NCBI GenBank assembly: GCA_034231615.1
Contig: CM067309.1
Location: forward strand, 35,214,780 to 35,278,779
Source of the DNA: Meghimatium bilineatum
Taxonomy: Eukaryota > Mollusca > Gastropoda > Stylommatophora > Philomycidae
DNA length: 64,000 nt
Direction: 5' to 3'
The position numbers and the translations under genes are program-made. The notes beneath the pieces were generated by a model. The model was not told where the DNA came from. It searched no databases and was given only the letters and a program-made list of their open reading frames with translations. Positions within the stretch are counted from its first letter, which is position 1. Each line of letters begins with the position of its first letter. Below, piece after piece: positions 24,001-38,300 of the stretch.

Positions 24001-27000
24001 TGTGTTGAAAAGTTTAAAAAAGAAAATAAAAATATATATTTCTAATGATAAACTACTGGTAGATACATTTAGGAGAAGTGTTGAAAAGATTGAAAAAGAA
24101 AATAAAAAAATATATTTCTAATGATAAACTACCGGTAGATACATTTATGAAATGTGTTGAAAAGTTTGAAAAAGAAAATTAAAAAATATATTTATAATGA
24201 TAAACTACTGGTAGATACATTTATGAGATGTGTTGAAAAGTTTGAAAAAGAAAATAAAAAAATATATTTATAATGATAAACTACCGGTAGATACATTTAT
24301 GAGATGAGTTGAAAAGATTGAAAAAGAAAATAAAAAAATATATTTCTAATGATAAACTACCGGTAGATACATTTATGAAATGTGTTGAAAAGTTTGAAAA
24401 AGAAAATAAAAAAATATATTTCTAATGATAAACTACCTGTAGATACATTTATGAGATGTGTTGAAAAGTTTGAAAATCAACTAAATATATTTATAATGAT
24501 AAAAACTAGATACATTTATGAAATGTGTTGAAAAGTTTGAAAAAGAAAATCAAAAAATATATTTCTAATGATAAACTGGATATATTTATGAAATGTGTTG
24601 AAAAGTTTGGAAAAGAAAATAAAAAAATATATTTCTAGTGATAAACTATATACATTTATGAAATGTGTTGAAAAGTTTGAAAAAGAAAATGAAAATATAT
24701 ATTTCTAGTGATAATCTACTGGTAGATACATTTATGAGATGTGTTGAACAGTTTGAAAATCAAAAAAATATATTTCTAATGATAAACTAGATACATTTAT
24801 GAAATGTGTTGAAAAGTTTCAAAATCAAAGAAATATTTTTCTAATAATAAACTAGATACATTGCTGAAATGTATTGAAAAGTTTCAAAATCAAAGAAATA
24901 TTTTTCTAATTATAAATTACATACATTTATGAAATATGTTGAAAAGTTTGAACAAGAAAAAAAAAATATATTTATTATGATAAACTACCGGTAGATACAT
25001 TTATGAAATGTGTTGAAAAGTTTGAAAAAGAAAATAAAAAATATATTTCTAATGATAAACTACCGGTAGATACATTTATGAGAAGTGTTGAAAAGTTTGA
25101 AAAAGAAAATAAAAAAATATATTTCTAATGATAAACTTCCGGTAGATACATTTATGAAATGTGTTGAAAAGTTTAAAAAAAAAATAAAAAAATATATTTC
25201 TAATGATAAATTACTGGTAGATAAATTTATGAGATGTGTTAAAAAGTTTGAAAAAGAAAATAAAAAACTATATTTCTAATGATAAACTACCGGTAGATAC
25301 ATTTATGAGAAGTGTTGAAAAGTTTGAAAATGAAAAAAATATATTTCTAGTGATAAACTAGATACATTTATGAAATGTGTTGCAAAATTTCAAAAAGAAA
25401 ATCAAAATATAAATTTCTATTGATACACTATATACACTTATGAAATGTGTTGAAAAGTATGAAAATACAAAAAAATATTTCTAATGATAAACTATATACA
25501 TTTATGAAATGTGTTGAAAAGTTTGAAAAAGAAAATGAAAAGATATATTTCTAGTGATAATCTACTGGTAGATACATTTATGAGATGTGTTGAAAAGTTT
25601 GGAAAAGAAAATAAAAAAATATATTTCTATTGATACACTATATACACTTATGAAATGTGTTGAAAAGTTTGAAAAAGAAAATCAAAAAATATATTTCTAA
25701 TGATAAACTGGATATATTTATGAAATGTGTTGAAAAGTTTCAAAATCAAAGAAATATTTTTCTAATAATAAACTAGATACATTGCTGAAATGTATTGAAA
25801 AGTTTCAAAATCAAAGAAATATTTTTCTAATTATAAATTACATACATTTATGAAATATGTTGAAAAGTTTGAACAAGAAAAAAAAAATATATTTCTTATG
25901 ATAAACTACCGGTAGATACATTTATGAGAAGTGTTGAAAAGTTTGAAAAAGAAAATAAAAAATATATTTCTAATGATAAACTACCGGTAGATACATTTAT
26001 GAGAAGTGTTAAAAAGTTTGAAAAAGAAAATAAAAAACTATATTTCTAATGATAAACTATCGGTAGATACATTTATGAGAAGTGTTGAAAAGTTTGAAAA
26101 TGAAAAAAATATATTTCTAGTGATAAACTAGATACATTTATGAACTGTGTTGCAAAATTTCAAAAAGAAAATGAAAAGATATATTTCTAGTGATAATCTA
26201 CTGGTAGATACATTTATGAGATGTGTTGAAAAGTTTGAAATTTAAAAAAAATATATTTCTTATGATAAACTAGATACATTTATGAAATGTGTTGAAAAGT
26301 TTGAAAAAGGAAATCAAAAAATAAATTTCTATTGATACACTATATACACTTATGAAATGTGTTGAAAAGTTTGGAAAAGAAAATCACAAAAATATATTTC
26401 TAGTGATAAACTATATACATTTATGAAATGTGTTGAAAAGTTTGAAAAAGAAAATAAAAAAATATATTTCTAATGATAAACTACCAGTAGATACATTTAT
26501 GAAATGTGTTGAAAAGTTTAAAAAAGAAAATAAAAATATATATTTCTAATGATAAACTACTGGTAGATACATTTAGGAGAAGTGTTGAAAAGATTGAAAA
26601 AGAAAATAAAAAAATATATTTCTAATGATAAACTACCGGTAGATACATTTATGAAATGTGTTGAAAAGTTTGAAAAAGAAAATTAAAAAATATATTTATA
26701 ATGATAAACTACTGGTAGATACATTTATGAGATGTGTTGAAAAGTTTGAAAAAGAAAATAAAAAAATATATTTATAATGATAAACTACCGGTAGATACAT
26801 TTATGAGATGAGTTGAAAAGATTGAAAAAGAAAATAAAAAAATATATTTCTAATGATAAACTACCGGTAGATACATTTATGAAATGTGTTGAAAAGTTTG
26901 AAAAAGAAAATAAAAAAATATATTTCTAATGATAAACTACCTGTAGATACATTTATGAGATGTGTTGAAAAGTTTGAAAATCAACTAAATATATTTATAA

Positions 27001-28200
27001 TGATAAAAACTAGATACATTTATGAAATGTGTTGAAAAGTTTGAAAAAGAAAATCAAAAAATATATTTCTAATGATAAACTGGATATATTTATGAAATGT
27101 GTTGAAAAGTTTGGAAAAGAAAATAAAAAAATATATTTCTAGTGATAAACTATATACATTTATGAAATGTGTTGAAAAGTTTGAAAAAGAAAATGAAAAT
27201 ATATATTTCTAGTGATAATCTACTGGTAGATACATTTATGAGATGTGTTGAACAGTTTGAAAATCAAAAAAATATATTTCTAATGATAAACTAGATACAT
27301 TTATGAAATGTGTTGAAAAGTTTCAAAATCAAAGAAATATTTTTCTAATAATAAACTAGATACATTGCTGAAATGTATTGAAAAGTTTCAAAATCAAAGA
27401 AATATTTTTCTAATTATAAATTACATACATTTATGAAATATGTTGAAAAGTTTGAACAAGAAAAAAAAAATATATTTATTATGATAAACTACCGGTAGAT
27501 ACATTTATGAAATGTGTTGAAAAGTTTGAAAAAGAAAATAAAAAATATATTTCTAATGATAAACTACCGGTAGATACATTTATGAGAAGTGTTGAAAAGT
27601 TTGAAAAAGAAAATAAAAAAATATATTTCTAATGATAAACTTCCGGTAGATACATTTATGAAATGTGTTGAAAAGTTTAAAAAAAAAATAAAAAAATATA
27701 TTTCTAATGATAAATTACTGGTAGATAAATTTATGAGATGTGTTAAAAAGTTTGAAAAAGAAAATAAAAAACTATATTTCTAATGATAAACTACCGGTAG
27801 ATACATTTATGAGAAGTGTTGAAAAGTTTGAAAATGAAAAAAATATATTTCTAGTGATAAACTAGATACATTTATGAAATGTGTTGCAAAATTTCAAAAA
27901 GAAAATCAAAATATAAATTTCTATTGATACACTATATACACTTATGAAATGTGTTGAAAAGTATGAAAATACAAAAAAATATTTCTAATGATAAACTATA
28001 TACATTTATGAAATGTGTTGAAAAGTTTGAAAAAGAAAATGAAAAGATATATTTCTAGTGATAATCTACTGGTAGATACATTTATGAGATGTGTTGAAAA
28101 GTTTGGAAAAGAAAATAAAAAAATATATTTCTATTGATACACTATATACACTTATGAAATGTGTTGAAAAATTTGAAAATCAAAAAATATATTTCTAATG
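21001..28200 (+). repeat. Three tandem higher-order blocks of 2.2-2.5 kb
   Basis: The junction at which the GGATATATTTATG unit is followed by GTTTCAAAATCAAAG recurs at 21,001, 23,225 and 25,729 (steps 2,224 and 2,504). The K-rich segment starting at 22,861 recurs at 25,085 and 27,589 with the same two steps. The third block carries extra units near 25,380-25,700. A further short step of 905 bp repeats 27,589 at 28,494. Related blocks occur at 35,250 and 37,500 (step 2,250). Confidence 0.85.
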
Positions 28201-29862
28201 ATAAACTGGATATATTTATGAAATGTGTTGAAAAGTTTGGAAAAGGAAATCAAAAAATAAATTTCTATTGATACACTATATACACTTATGAAATGTGTTG
28301 AAAAGTTTGAAAATCAAAAAATATATTTCTAATGATAAACTGGATATATTTATGAAATGTGTTGAAAAGTTTGGAAAAGAAAATCAAAAAAATATATTTC
28401 TAGTGATAAACTATATACATTTATGAAATGTGTTGAAAAGTTTGATAATCAAAAAATATATTTCTAATGATAAACTGGATATATTTATGAAATGTGTTGA
28501 AAAGTTTGAAAAAGAAAATAAAAAAATATATTTCTAATGATAAACTTCCGGTAGATACATTTATGAAATGTGTTGAAAAGTTTAAAAAAAAAATAAAAAA
28601 ATATATTTCTAATGATAAATTACTGGTAGATAAATTTATGAGATGTGTTAAAAAGTTTGAAAAAGAAAATAAAAAACTATATTTCTAATGATAAACTACC
28701 GGTAGATACATTTATGAGAAGTGTTGAAAAGTTTGAAAATGAAAAAAATATATTTCTAGTGATAAACTAGATACATTTATGAAATGTGTTGCAAAATTTC
28801 AAAAAGAAAATCAAAATATAAATTTCTATTGATACACTATATACACTTATGAAATGTGTTGAAAAGTATGAAAATACAAAAAAATATTTCTAATGATAAA
28901 CTATATACATTTATGAAATGTGTTGAAAAGTTTGAAAAAGAAAATGAAAAGATATATTTCTAGTGATAATCTACTGGTAGATACATTTATGAGATGTGTT
29001 GAAAAGTTTGGAAAAGAAAATAAAAAAATATATTTCTATTGATACACTATATACACTTATGAAATGTGTTGAAAAATTTGAAAATCAAAAAATATATTTC
29101 TAATGATAAACTGGATATATTTATGAAATGTGTTGAAAAGTTTGGAAAAGGAAATCAAAAAATAAATTTCTATTGATACACTATATACACTTATGAAATG
29201 TGTTGAAAAGTTTGAAAATCAAAAAATATATTTCTAATGATAAACTGGATATATTTATGAAATGTGTTGAAAAGTTTGGAAAAGAAAATCAAAAAAATAT
29301 ATTTCTAGTGATAAACTATATACATTTATGAAATGTGTTGAAAAGTTTGATAATCAAAAAATATATTTCTAATGATAAACTGGATATATTTATGAAATGT
29401 GTTGAAAAGTTTGGAAAATAAAATCAAAAAATATATTTCTAGTGATAAACTATATACATTTATGAGAAGTGTTGAAAAGTTTGAAAAAGAAAATAAAAAA
29501 ATATATTTCTAATGATAAACTACCAGTAGATACATTTATGAAATGTGTTGAAAAGTTTAAAAAAGAAAATAAAAATATATATTTCTAATGATAAACTACT
29601 GGTAGATATATTTATGAGAAGTGTTGAAAAGATTGAAAAAGAAAATAAAAAAATATATTTCTAATGATAAACTACCGGTAGATACATTTATGAAATGTGT
29701 TGAAAAGTTTGAAAAAGAAAATAAAAAAATTTATTTATAATGATAAACTACTGGTAGATACATTTATGAGATGTTTTGAAAAGTTTGAAAAAGAAAATAA
29801 AAAAATATATTTCTAATGATAAACTACCTGTAGATACATTTATGAGATGAGTTGAAAAGATT

Positions 29863-32358
29863 GAAAAAGAAAATAAAAAAATATATTTCTAATGATAAAC
29901 TACCAGTAGATACATTTATGAAATGTGTTGAAAAGTTTGAAAAAGAAAATAAAAAAATATATTTATAATGATAAACTACTGGTAGATACATTTATGAGAT
30001 GTGTTGAAAAGTTTGAAAAAGAAAATAAAAAAATATATTTATAATGATAAACTACTGGTAGATACATTTATGAGATGTGTTGAAAAGATTGAAAAAGAAA
30101 ATAAAAAAATATATTTCTAATGATAAACTACCTGTAGATACATTTATGAGATGTGTTGAAAAGTTTGAAAATCAACTAAATATATTTATAATGATAAAAA
30201 CTAGATACATTTATGAAATGTGTTGAAAAGTTTGAAAAAGAAAATAAAAAAATATATTTCTAGTGATAAACTATATACATTTATTAAATGTGTTGAAAAG
30301 TTTGAAAAAGAAAATGAAAATATATATTTCTAGTGATAATCTACTGGTAGATAGATACATTTATGAGATGTGTTGAACAGTTTGAAAATCAAAGAAATAT
30401 TTTTCTAATAATAAACTAGATACATTGCTGAAATGTGTTGAAAAGTTTCAAAATCAAAGAAATATTTTTCTAATTATAAATTACATACATTTATGAAATA
30501 TGTTGAAAAGTTTGAACAAGAAAATAAAAATATATTTCTAATGATAAACTATATACATTTATGAAATATTTTGAAAAGTTTGAAAAAGAAAATGAAAAGA
30601 TATATTTCTAGTGATAATCTACCGGTAGATATATTTATGAGATGTATTGAAAAGATTGAAAAAGAAAATAAAAAAATATATTTCTAATGATAAACTACCA
30701 GTAGATACATTTATGAGAAGTGTTGAAAAGTTTGAAAAAGAAAATAAAAAAATATATTTCTAGTGATAATCTACCGGTAGATACATTTATGAGATGTGTT
30801 GAAAAGATTGAAAAAGAAAATAAAAAAATATATTTCTTATGCAAACTATATACATTTATGAAATGTGTTGAAAAGTTTGATAATCAAAAAATATATTTCT
30901 AATGATAAACTGGATATATTTATGAAATGTGTTGAAAAGTTTGGAAAAGAAAATCAAAAAATATATTTCTAGTGATAAACTATATACATTTATGAGAAGT
31001 GTTGAAAAGTTTGAAAAAGAAAATAAAAAAATATATTTCTAATGATAAACTACCAGTAGATACATTTATGAAATGTGTTGATAAGTTTGAAAAAGAAAAT
31101 AAAAAAATATATTTATAATGATAAACTACTGGTAGATACATTTATGAGATGTGTTGAAAAGTTTGAAAAAGAAAATAAAAAAATATATTTCTAATGATAA
31201 ACTACCTGTAGATACATTTATGAGATGTGTTGAAAAGTTTGAAAATCAACTAAATATATTTATAATGATAAAAACTAGATACATTTATGAAATGTGTTGA
31301 AAAGTTTGAAAAAGAAAATCTAGAAATATATTTCTAATGATAAACTGGATATATTTATGAAATGTGTTGAAAAGTTTGGAAAAGAAAATAAAAAAATATA
31401 TTTCTAGTGATAAACTATATACATTTATGAAATGTGTTGAAAAGTTTGAAAAAGAAAATGAAAATATATATTTCTAGTGATAATCTACTGGTAGATTAGA
31501 TACATTTATGAGATGTGTTGAACAGTTTGAAAATCAAAAAAATATATTTCTAATGATAAACTAGATACATTTATGAAATGTGTTGAAAAGTTTCAAAATC
31601 AAAGAAATATTTTTCTAATAATAAACTAGATACATTGCTGAAATGTGTTGAAAAGTTTCAAAATCAAAGAAATATTTTTCTAATTATAAATTACATACAT
31701 TTATGAAATATGTTGAAAAGTTTGAACAAGAAAATAAAAATATATTTCTAATGATAAACTATATACATTTATGAAATATTTTGAAAAGTTTGAAAAAGAA
31801 AATGAAAAGATATATTTCTAGTGATAATCTACCGGTAGATATATTTATGAGATGTGTTGAAAAGATTGAAAAAGAAAATAAAAAAATATATTTCTTATGA
31901 TAAACTACCAGTAGATACATTTATGAGAAGTGTTGAAAAGTTTGAAAAAGAAAATAAAAAAATATATTTCTAGTGATAATCTACCGGTAGATATATTTAT
32001 GAGATGTGTTGAAAAGATTGAAAAAGAAAATAAAAAAATATATTTCTTATGATAAACTATATACATTTATGAAATGTGTTGAAAAGTTTGATAATCAAAA
32101 AATATATTTCTAATGATAAACTGGATATATTTATGAAATGTGTTGAAAAGTTTGGAAAAGAAAATCAAAAAATATATTTCTAGTGATAAACTATATACAT
32201 TTATGAGAAGTGTTGAAAAGTTTGAAAAAGAAAATAAAGAAATATATTTCTAATGATAAACTACCAGTAGATACATTTATGAAATGTGTTGAAAAGTTTA
32301 AAAAAGAAAATAAAAATATATATTTCTAATGATAAACTACTGGTAGATACATTTATGA
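29863..32358 (+). repeat. Copy of the 18,060-20,555 block
   Basis: Second copy of the 2.5-kb block. It is followed directly by a third copy at 32,37x-34,8xx (offset 2,513 bp from this one). In that third copy one sub-unit containing the AATCAACTAAATATATTTAT variant has been lost near 33,740, which shortens the later offset to about 2,448. Confidence 0.87.
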
Positions 32359-35300
32359 GATGAGTTGAAAAGATTGAAAAAGAAAATAAAAAAATATATT
32401 TCTAATGATAAACTACCAGTAGATACATTTATGAAATGTGTTGAAAAGTTTGAAAAAGAAAATAAAAAAATATATTTATAATGATAAACTACTGGTAGAT
32501 ACATTTATGAGATGTGTTGAAAAGTTTGAAAAAGAAAATAAAAAAATATATTTATAATGATAAACTACTGGTAGATACATTTATGAGATGTGTTGAAAAG
32601 ATTGAAAAAGAAAATAAAAAAATATATTTCTAATGATAAACTACCTGTAGATACATTTATGAGATGTGTTGAAAAGTTTGAAAATCAACTAAATATATTT
32701 ATAATGATAAAAACTAGATACATTTATGAAATGTGTTGAAAAGTTTGAAAAAGAAAATAAAAAAATATATTTCTAGTGATAAACTATATACATTTATTAA
32801 ATGTGTTGAAAAGTTTGAAAAAGAAAATGAAAATATATATTTCTAGTGATAATCTACTGGTAGATAGATACATTTATGAGATGTGTTGAACAGTTTGAAA
32901 ATCAAAGAAATATTTTTCTAATAATAAACTAGATACATTGCTGAAATGTGTTGAAAAGTTTCAAAATCAAAGAAATATTTTTCTAATTATAAATTACATA
33001 CATTTATGAAATATGTTGAAAAGTTTGAACAAGAAAATAAAAATATATTTCTAATGATAAACTATATACATTTATGAAATATTTTGAAAAGTTTGAAAAA
33101 GAAAATGAAAAGATATATTTCTAGTGATAATCTACCGGTAGATATATTTATGAGATGTGTTGAAAAGATTGAAAAAGAAAATAAAAAAATATATTTCTAA
33201 TGATAAACTACCAGTAGATACATTTATGAGAAGTGTTGAAAAGTTTGAAAAAGAAAATAAAAAAATATATTTCTAGTGATAATCTACCGGTAGATACATT
33301 TATGAGATGTGTTGAAAAGATTGAAAAAGAAAATAAAAAAATATATTTCTTATGCAAACTATATACATTTATGAAATGTGTTGAAAAGTTTGATAATCAA
33401 AAAATATATTTCTAATGATAAACTGGATATATTTATGAAATGTGTTGAAAAGTTTGGAAAAGAAAATCAAAAAATATATTTCTAGTGATAAACTATATAC
33501 ATTTATGAGAAGTGTTGAAAAGTTTGAAAAAGAAAATAAAAAAATATATTTCTAATGATAAACTACCAGTAGATACATTTATGAAATGTGTTGATAAGTT
33601 TGAAAAAGAAAATAAAAAAATATATTTATAATGATAAACTACTGGTAGATACATTTATGAGATGTGTTGAAAAGTTTGAAAAAGAAAATAAAAAAATATA
33701 TTTCTAATGATAAACTACCTGTAGATACATTTATGAGATGTGTTGAAAAGTTTGAAAAAGAAAATCTAGAAATATATTTCTAATGATAAACTGGATATAT
33801 TTATGAAATGTGTTGAAAAGTTTGGAAAAGAAAATAAAAAAATATATTTCTAGTGATAAACTATATACATTTATGAAATGTGTTGAAAAGTTTGAAAAAG
33901 AAAATGAAAATATATATTTCTAGTGATAATCTACTGGTAGATTAGATACATTTATGAGATGTGTTGAACAGTTTGAAAATCAAAAAAATATATTTCTAAT
34001 GATAAACTAGATACATTTATGAAATGTGTTGAAAAGTTTCAAAATCAAAGAAATATTTTTCTAATAATAAACTAGATACATTGCTGAAATGTGTTGAAAA
34101 GTTTCAAAATCAAAGAAATATTTTTCTAATTATAAATTACATACATTTATGAAATATGTTGAAAAGTTTGAACAAGAAAATAAAAATATATTTCTAATGA
34201 TAAACTATATACATTTATGAAATATTTTGAAAAGTTTGAAAAAGAAAATGAAAAGATATATTTCTAGTGATAATCTACCGGTAGATATATTTATGAGATG
34301 TGTTGAAAAGATTGAAAAAGAAAATAAAAAAATATATTTCTTATGATAAACTACCAGTAGATACATTTATGAGAAGTGTTGAAAAGTTTGAAAAAGAAAA
34401 TAAAAAAATATATTTCTAGTGATAATCTACCGGTAGATATATTTATGAGATGTGTTGAAAAGATTGAAAAAGAAAATAAAAAAATATATTTCTTATGATA
34501 AACTATATACATTTATGAAATGTGTTGAAAAGTTTGATAATCAAAAAATATATTTCTAATGATAAACTGGATATATTTATGAAATGTGTTGAAAAGTTTG
34601 GAAAAGAAAATCAAAAAATATATTTCTAGTGATAAACTATATACATTTATGAGAAGTGTTGAAAAGTTTGAAAAAGAAAATAAAAAAATATATTTCTAAT
34701 GATAAACTACCAGTAGATACATTTATGAAATGTGTTGAAAAGTTTAAAAAAGAAAATAAAAATATATATTTCTAATGATAAACTACTGGTAGATACATTT
34801 ATGAGAAGTGTTGAAAAGATTGAAAAAGAAAATAAAAAAATATATTTCTAATGATAAACTACCGGTAGATACATTTATGAAATGTGTTGAAAAGTTTGAA
34901 AAAGAAAATAAAAAAATATATTTATAATGATAAACTACTGGTAGATACATTTATGAGATGTGTTGAAAAGTTTGAAAAAGAAAATAGAAAAATATATTTC
35001 TAATGATAAACTACCTGTAGATACATTTATGAGATGAGTTGAAAAGATTGAAAAAAAAATAAAAAAATATATTTCTAATGATAAACTACCTGTAGATACA
35101 TTTATGAGATGTGTTGAAAAGTTTGAAAATCAACTAAATATATTTATAATGATAAAAACTAGATACATTTATGAAATGTGTTGAAAAGTTTGAAAAAGAA
35201 AATCAAAAAATATATTTCTAATGATAAACTGGATATATTTATGAAATGTGTTGAAAAGTTTCAAAATCAAAGAAATATTTTTCTAATAATAAACTAGATA

Positions 35301-38300
35301 CATTGCTGAAATGTATTGAAAAGTTTCAAAATCAAAGAAATATTTTTCTAATTATAAATTACATACATTTATGAAATATGTTGAAAAGTTTGAACAAGAA
35401 AAAAAAAATATATTTCTTATGATAAACTACCGGTAGATACATTTATGAGAAGTGTTGAAAAGTTTGAAAAAGAAAATAAAAAATATATTTCTAATGATAA
35501 ACTACCGGTAGATACATTTATGAGAAGTGTTAAAAAGTTTGAAAAAGAAAATAAAAAACTATATTTCTAATGATAAACTATCGGTAGATACATTTATGAG
35601 AAGTGTTGAAAAGTTTGAAAATGAAAAAAATATATTTCTAGTGATAAACTAGATACATTTATGAACTGTGTTGCAAAATTTCAAAAAGAAAATGAAAAGA
35701 TATATTTCTAGTGATAATCTACTGGTAGATACATTTATGAGATGTGTTGAAAAGTTTGAAATTTAAAAAAAATATATTTCTTATGATAAACTAGATACAT
35801 TTATGAAATGTGTTGAAAAGTTTGAAAAAGGAAATCAGAAAATAAATTTCTATTGATACACTATATACACTTATGAAATGTGTTGAAAAGTTTGGAAAAG
35901 AAAATCACAAAAATATATTTCTAGTGATAAACTATATACATTTATGAAATGTGTTGAAAAGTTTGAAAAAGAAAATAAAAAAATATATTTCTAATGATAA
36001 ACTACCAGTAGATACATTTATGAAATGTGTTGAAAAGTTTAAAAAAGAAAATAAAAATATATATTTCTAATGATAAACTACTGGTAGATACATTTAGGAG
36101 AAGTGTTGAAAAGATTGAAAAAGAAAATAAAAAAATATATTTCTAATGATAAACTACCGGTAGATACATTTATGAAATGTGTTGAAAAGTTTGAAAAAGA
36201 AAATTAAAAAATATATTTATAATGATAAACTACTGGTAGATACATTTATGAGATGTGTTGAAAAGTTTGAAAAAGAAAATAAAAAAATATATTTATAATG
36301 ATAAACTACCGGTAGATACATTTATGAGATGAGTTGAAAAGATTGAAAAAGAAAATAAAAAAATATATTTCTAATGATAAACTACCGGTAGATACATTTA
36401 TGAAATGTGTTGAAAAGTTTGAAAAAGAAAAATAAAAAAATATATTTCTAATGATAAACTACCTGTAGATACATTTATGAGATGAGTTGAAAAGATTGAA
36501 AAAAAAATAAAAAAATATATTTCTAATGATAAACTACCTGTAGATACATTTATGAGATGTGTTGAAAAGTTTGAAAATCAACTAAATATATTTATAATGA
36601 TAAAAACTAGATACATTTATGAGAAGTGTTGAAAAGTTTGAAAAAGAAAATAAAAAAATATATTTCTAGTGATAATCTACCGGTAGATATATTTATGAGA
36701 TGTGTTGAAAAGATTGAAAAAGAAAATAAAAAAATATATTTCTTATGATAAACTATATACATTTATGAAATGTGTTGAAAAGTTTGATAATCAAAAAATA
36801 TATTTCTAATGATAAACTGGATATATTTATGAAATGTGTTGAAAAGTTTGGAAAAGAAAATCAAAAAATATATTTCTAGTGATAAACTATATACATTTAT
36901 GAGAAGTGTTGAAAAGTTTGAAAAAGAAAATAAAAAAATATATTTCTAATGATAAACTACCAGTAGATACATTTATGAAATGTGTTGAAAAGTTTAAAAA
37001 AGAAAATAAAAATATATATTTCTAATGATAAACTACTGGTAGATACATTTATGAGAAGTGTTGAAAAGATTGAAAAAGAAAATAAAAAAATATATTTCTA
37101 ATGATAAACTACCGGTAGATACATTTATGAAATGTGTTGAAAAGTTTGAAAAAGAAAATAAAAAAATATATTTATAATGATAAACTACTGGTAGATACAT
37201 TTATGAGATGTGTTGAAAAGTTTGAAAAAGAAAATAGAAAAATATATTTCTAATGATAAACTACCTGTAGATACATTTATGAGATGAGTTGAAAAGATTG
37301 AAAAAAAAATAAAAAAATATATTTCTAATGATAAACTACCTGTAGATACATTTATGAGATGTGTTGAAAAGTTTGAAAATCAACTAAATATATTTATAAT
37401 GATAAAAACTAGATACATTTATGAAATGTGTTGAAAAGTTTGAAAAAGAAAATCAAAAAATATATTTCTAATGATAAACTGGATATATTTATGAAATGTG
37501 TTGAAAAGTTTCAAAATCAAAGAAATATTTTTCTAATAATAAACTAGATACATTGCTGAAATGTATTGAAAAGTTTCAAAATCAAAGAAATATTTTTCTA
37601 ATTATAAATTACATACATTTATGAAATATGTTGAAAAGTTTGAACAAGAAAAAAAAAATATATTTCTTATGATAAACTACCGGTAGATACATTTATGAGA
37701 AGTGTTGAAAAGTTTGAAAAAGAAAATAAAAAATATATTTCTAATGATAAACTACCGGTAGATACATTTATGAGAAGTGTTAAAAAGTTTGAAAAAGAAA
37801 ATAAAAAACTATATTTCTAATGATAAACTATCGGTAGATACATTTATGAGAAGTGTTGAAAAGTTTGAAAATGAAAAAAATATATTTCTAGTGATAAACT
37901 AGATACATTTATGAACTGTGTTGCAAAATTTCAAAAAGAAAATGAAAAGATATATTTCTAGTGATAATCTACTGGTAGATACATTTATGAGATGTGTTGA
38001 AAAGTTTGAAATTTAAAAAAAATATATTTCTTATGATAAACTAGATACATTTATGAAATGTGTTGAAAAGTTTGAAAAAGGAAATCAAAAAATAAATTTC
38101 TATTGATACACTATATACACTTATGAAATGTGTTGAAAAGTTTGGAAAAGAAAATCACAAAAATATATTTCTAGTGATAAACTATATACATTTATGAAAT
38201 GTGTTGAAAAGTTTGAAAAAGAAAATAAAAAAATATATTTCTAATGATAAACTACCAGTAGATACATTTATGAAATGTGTTGAAAAGTTTAAAAAAGAAA

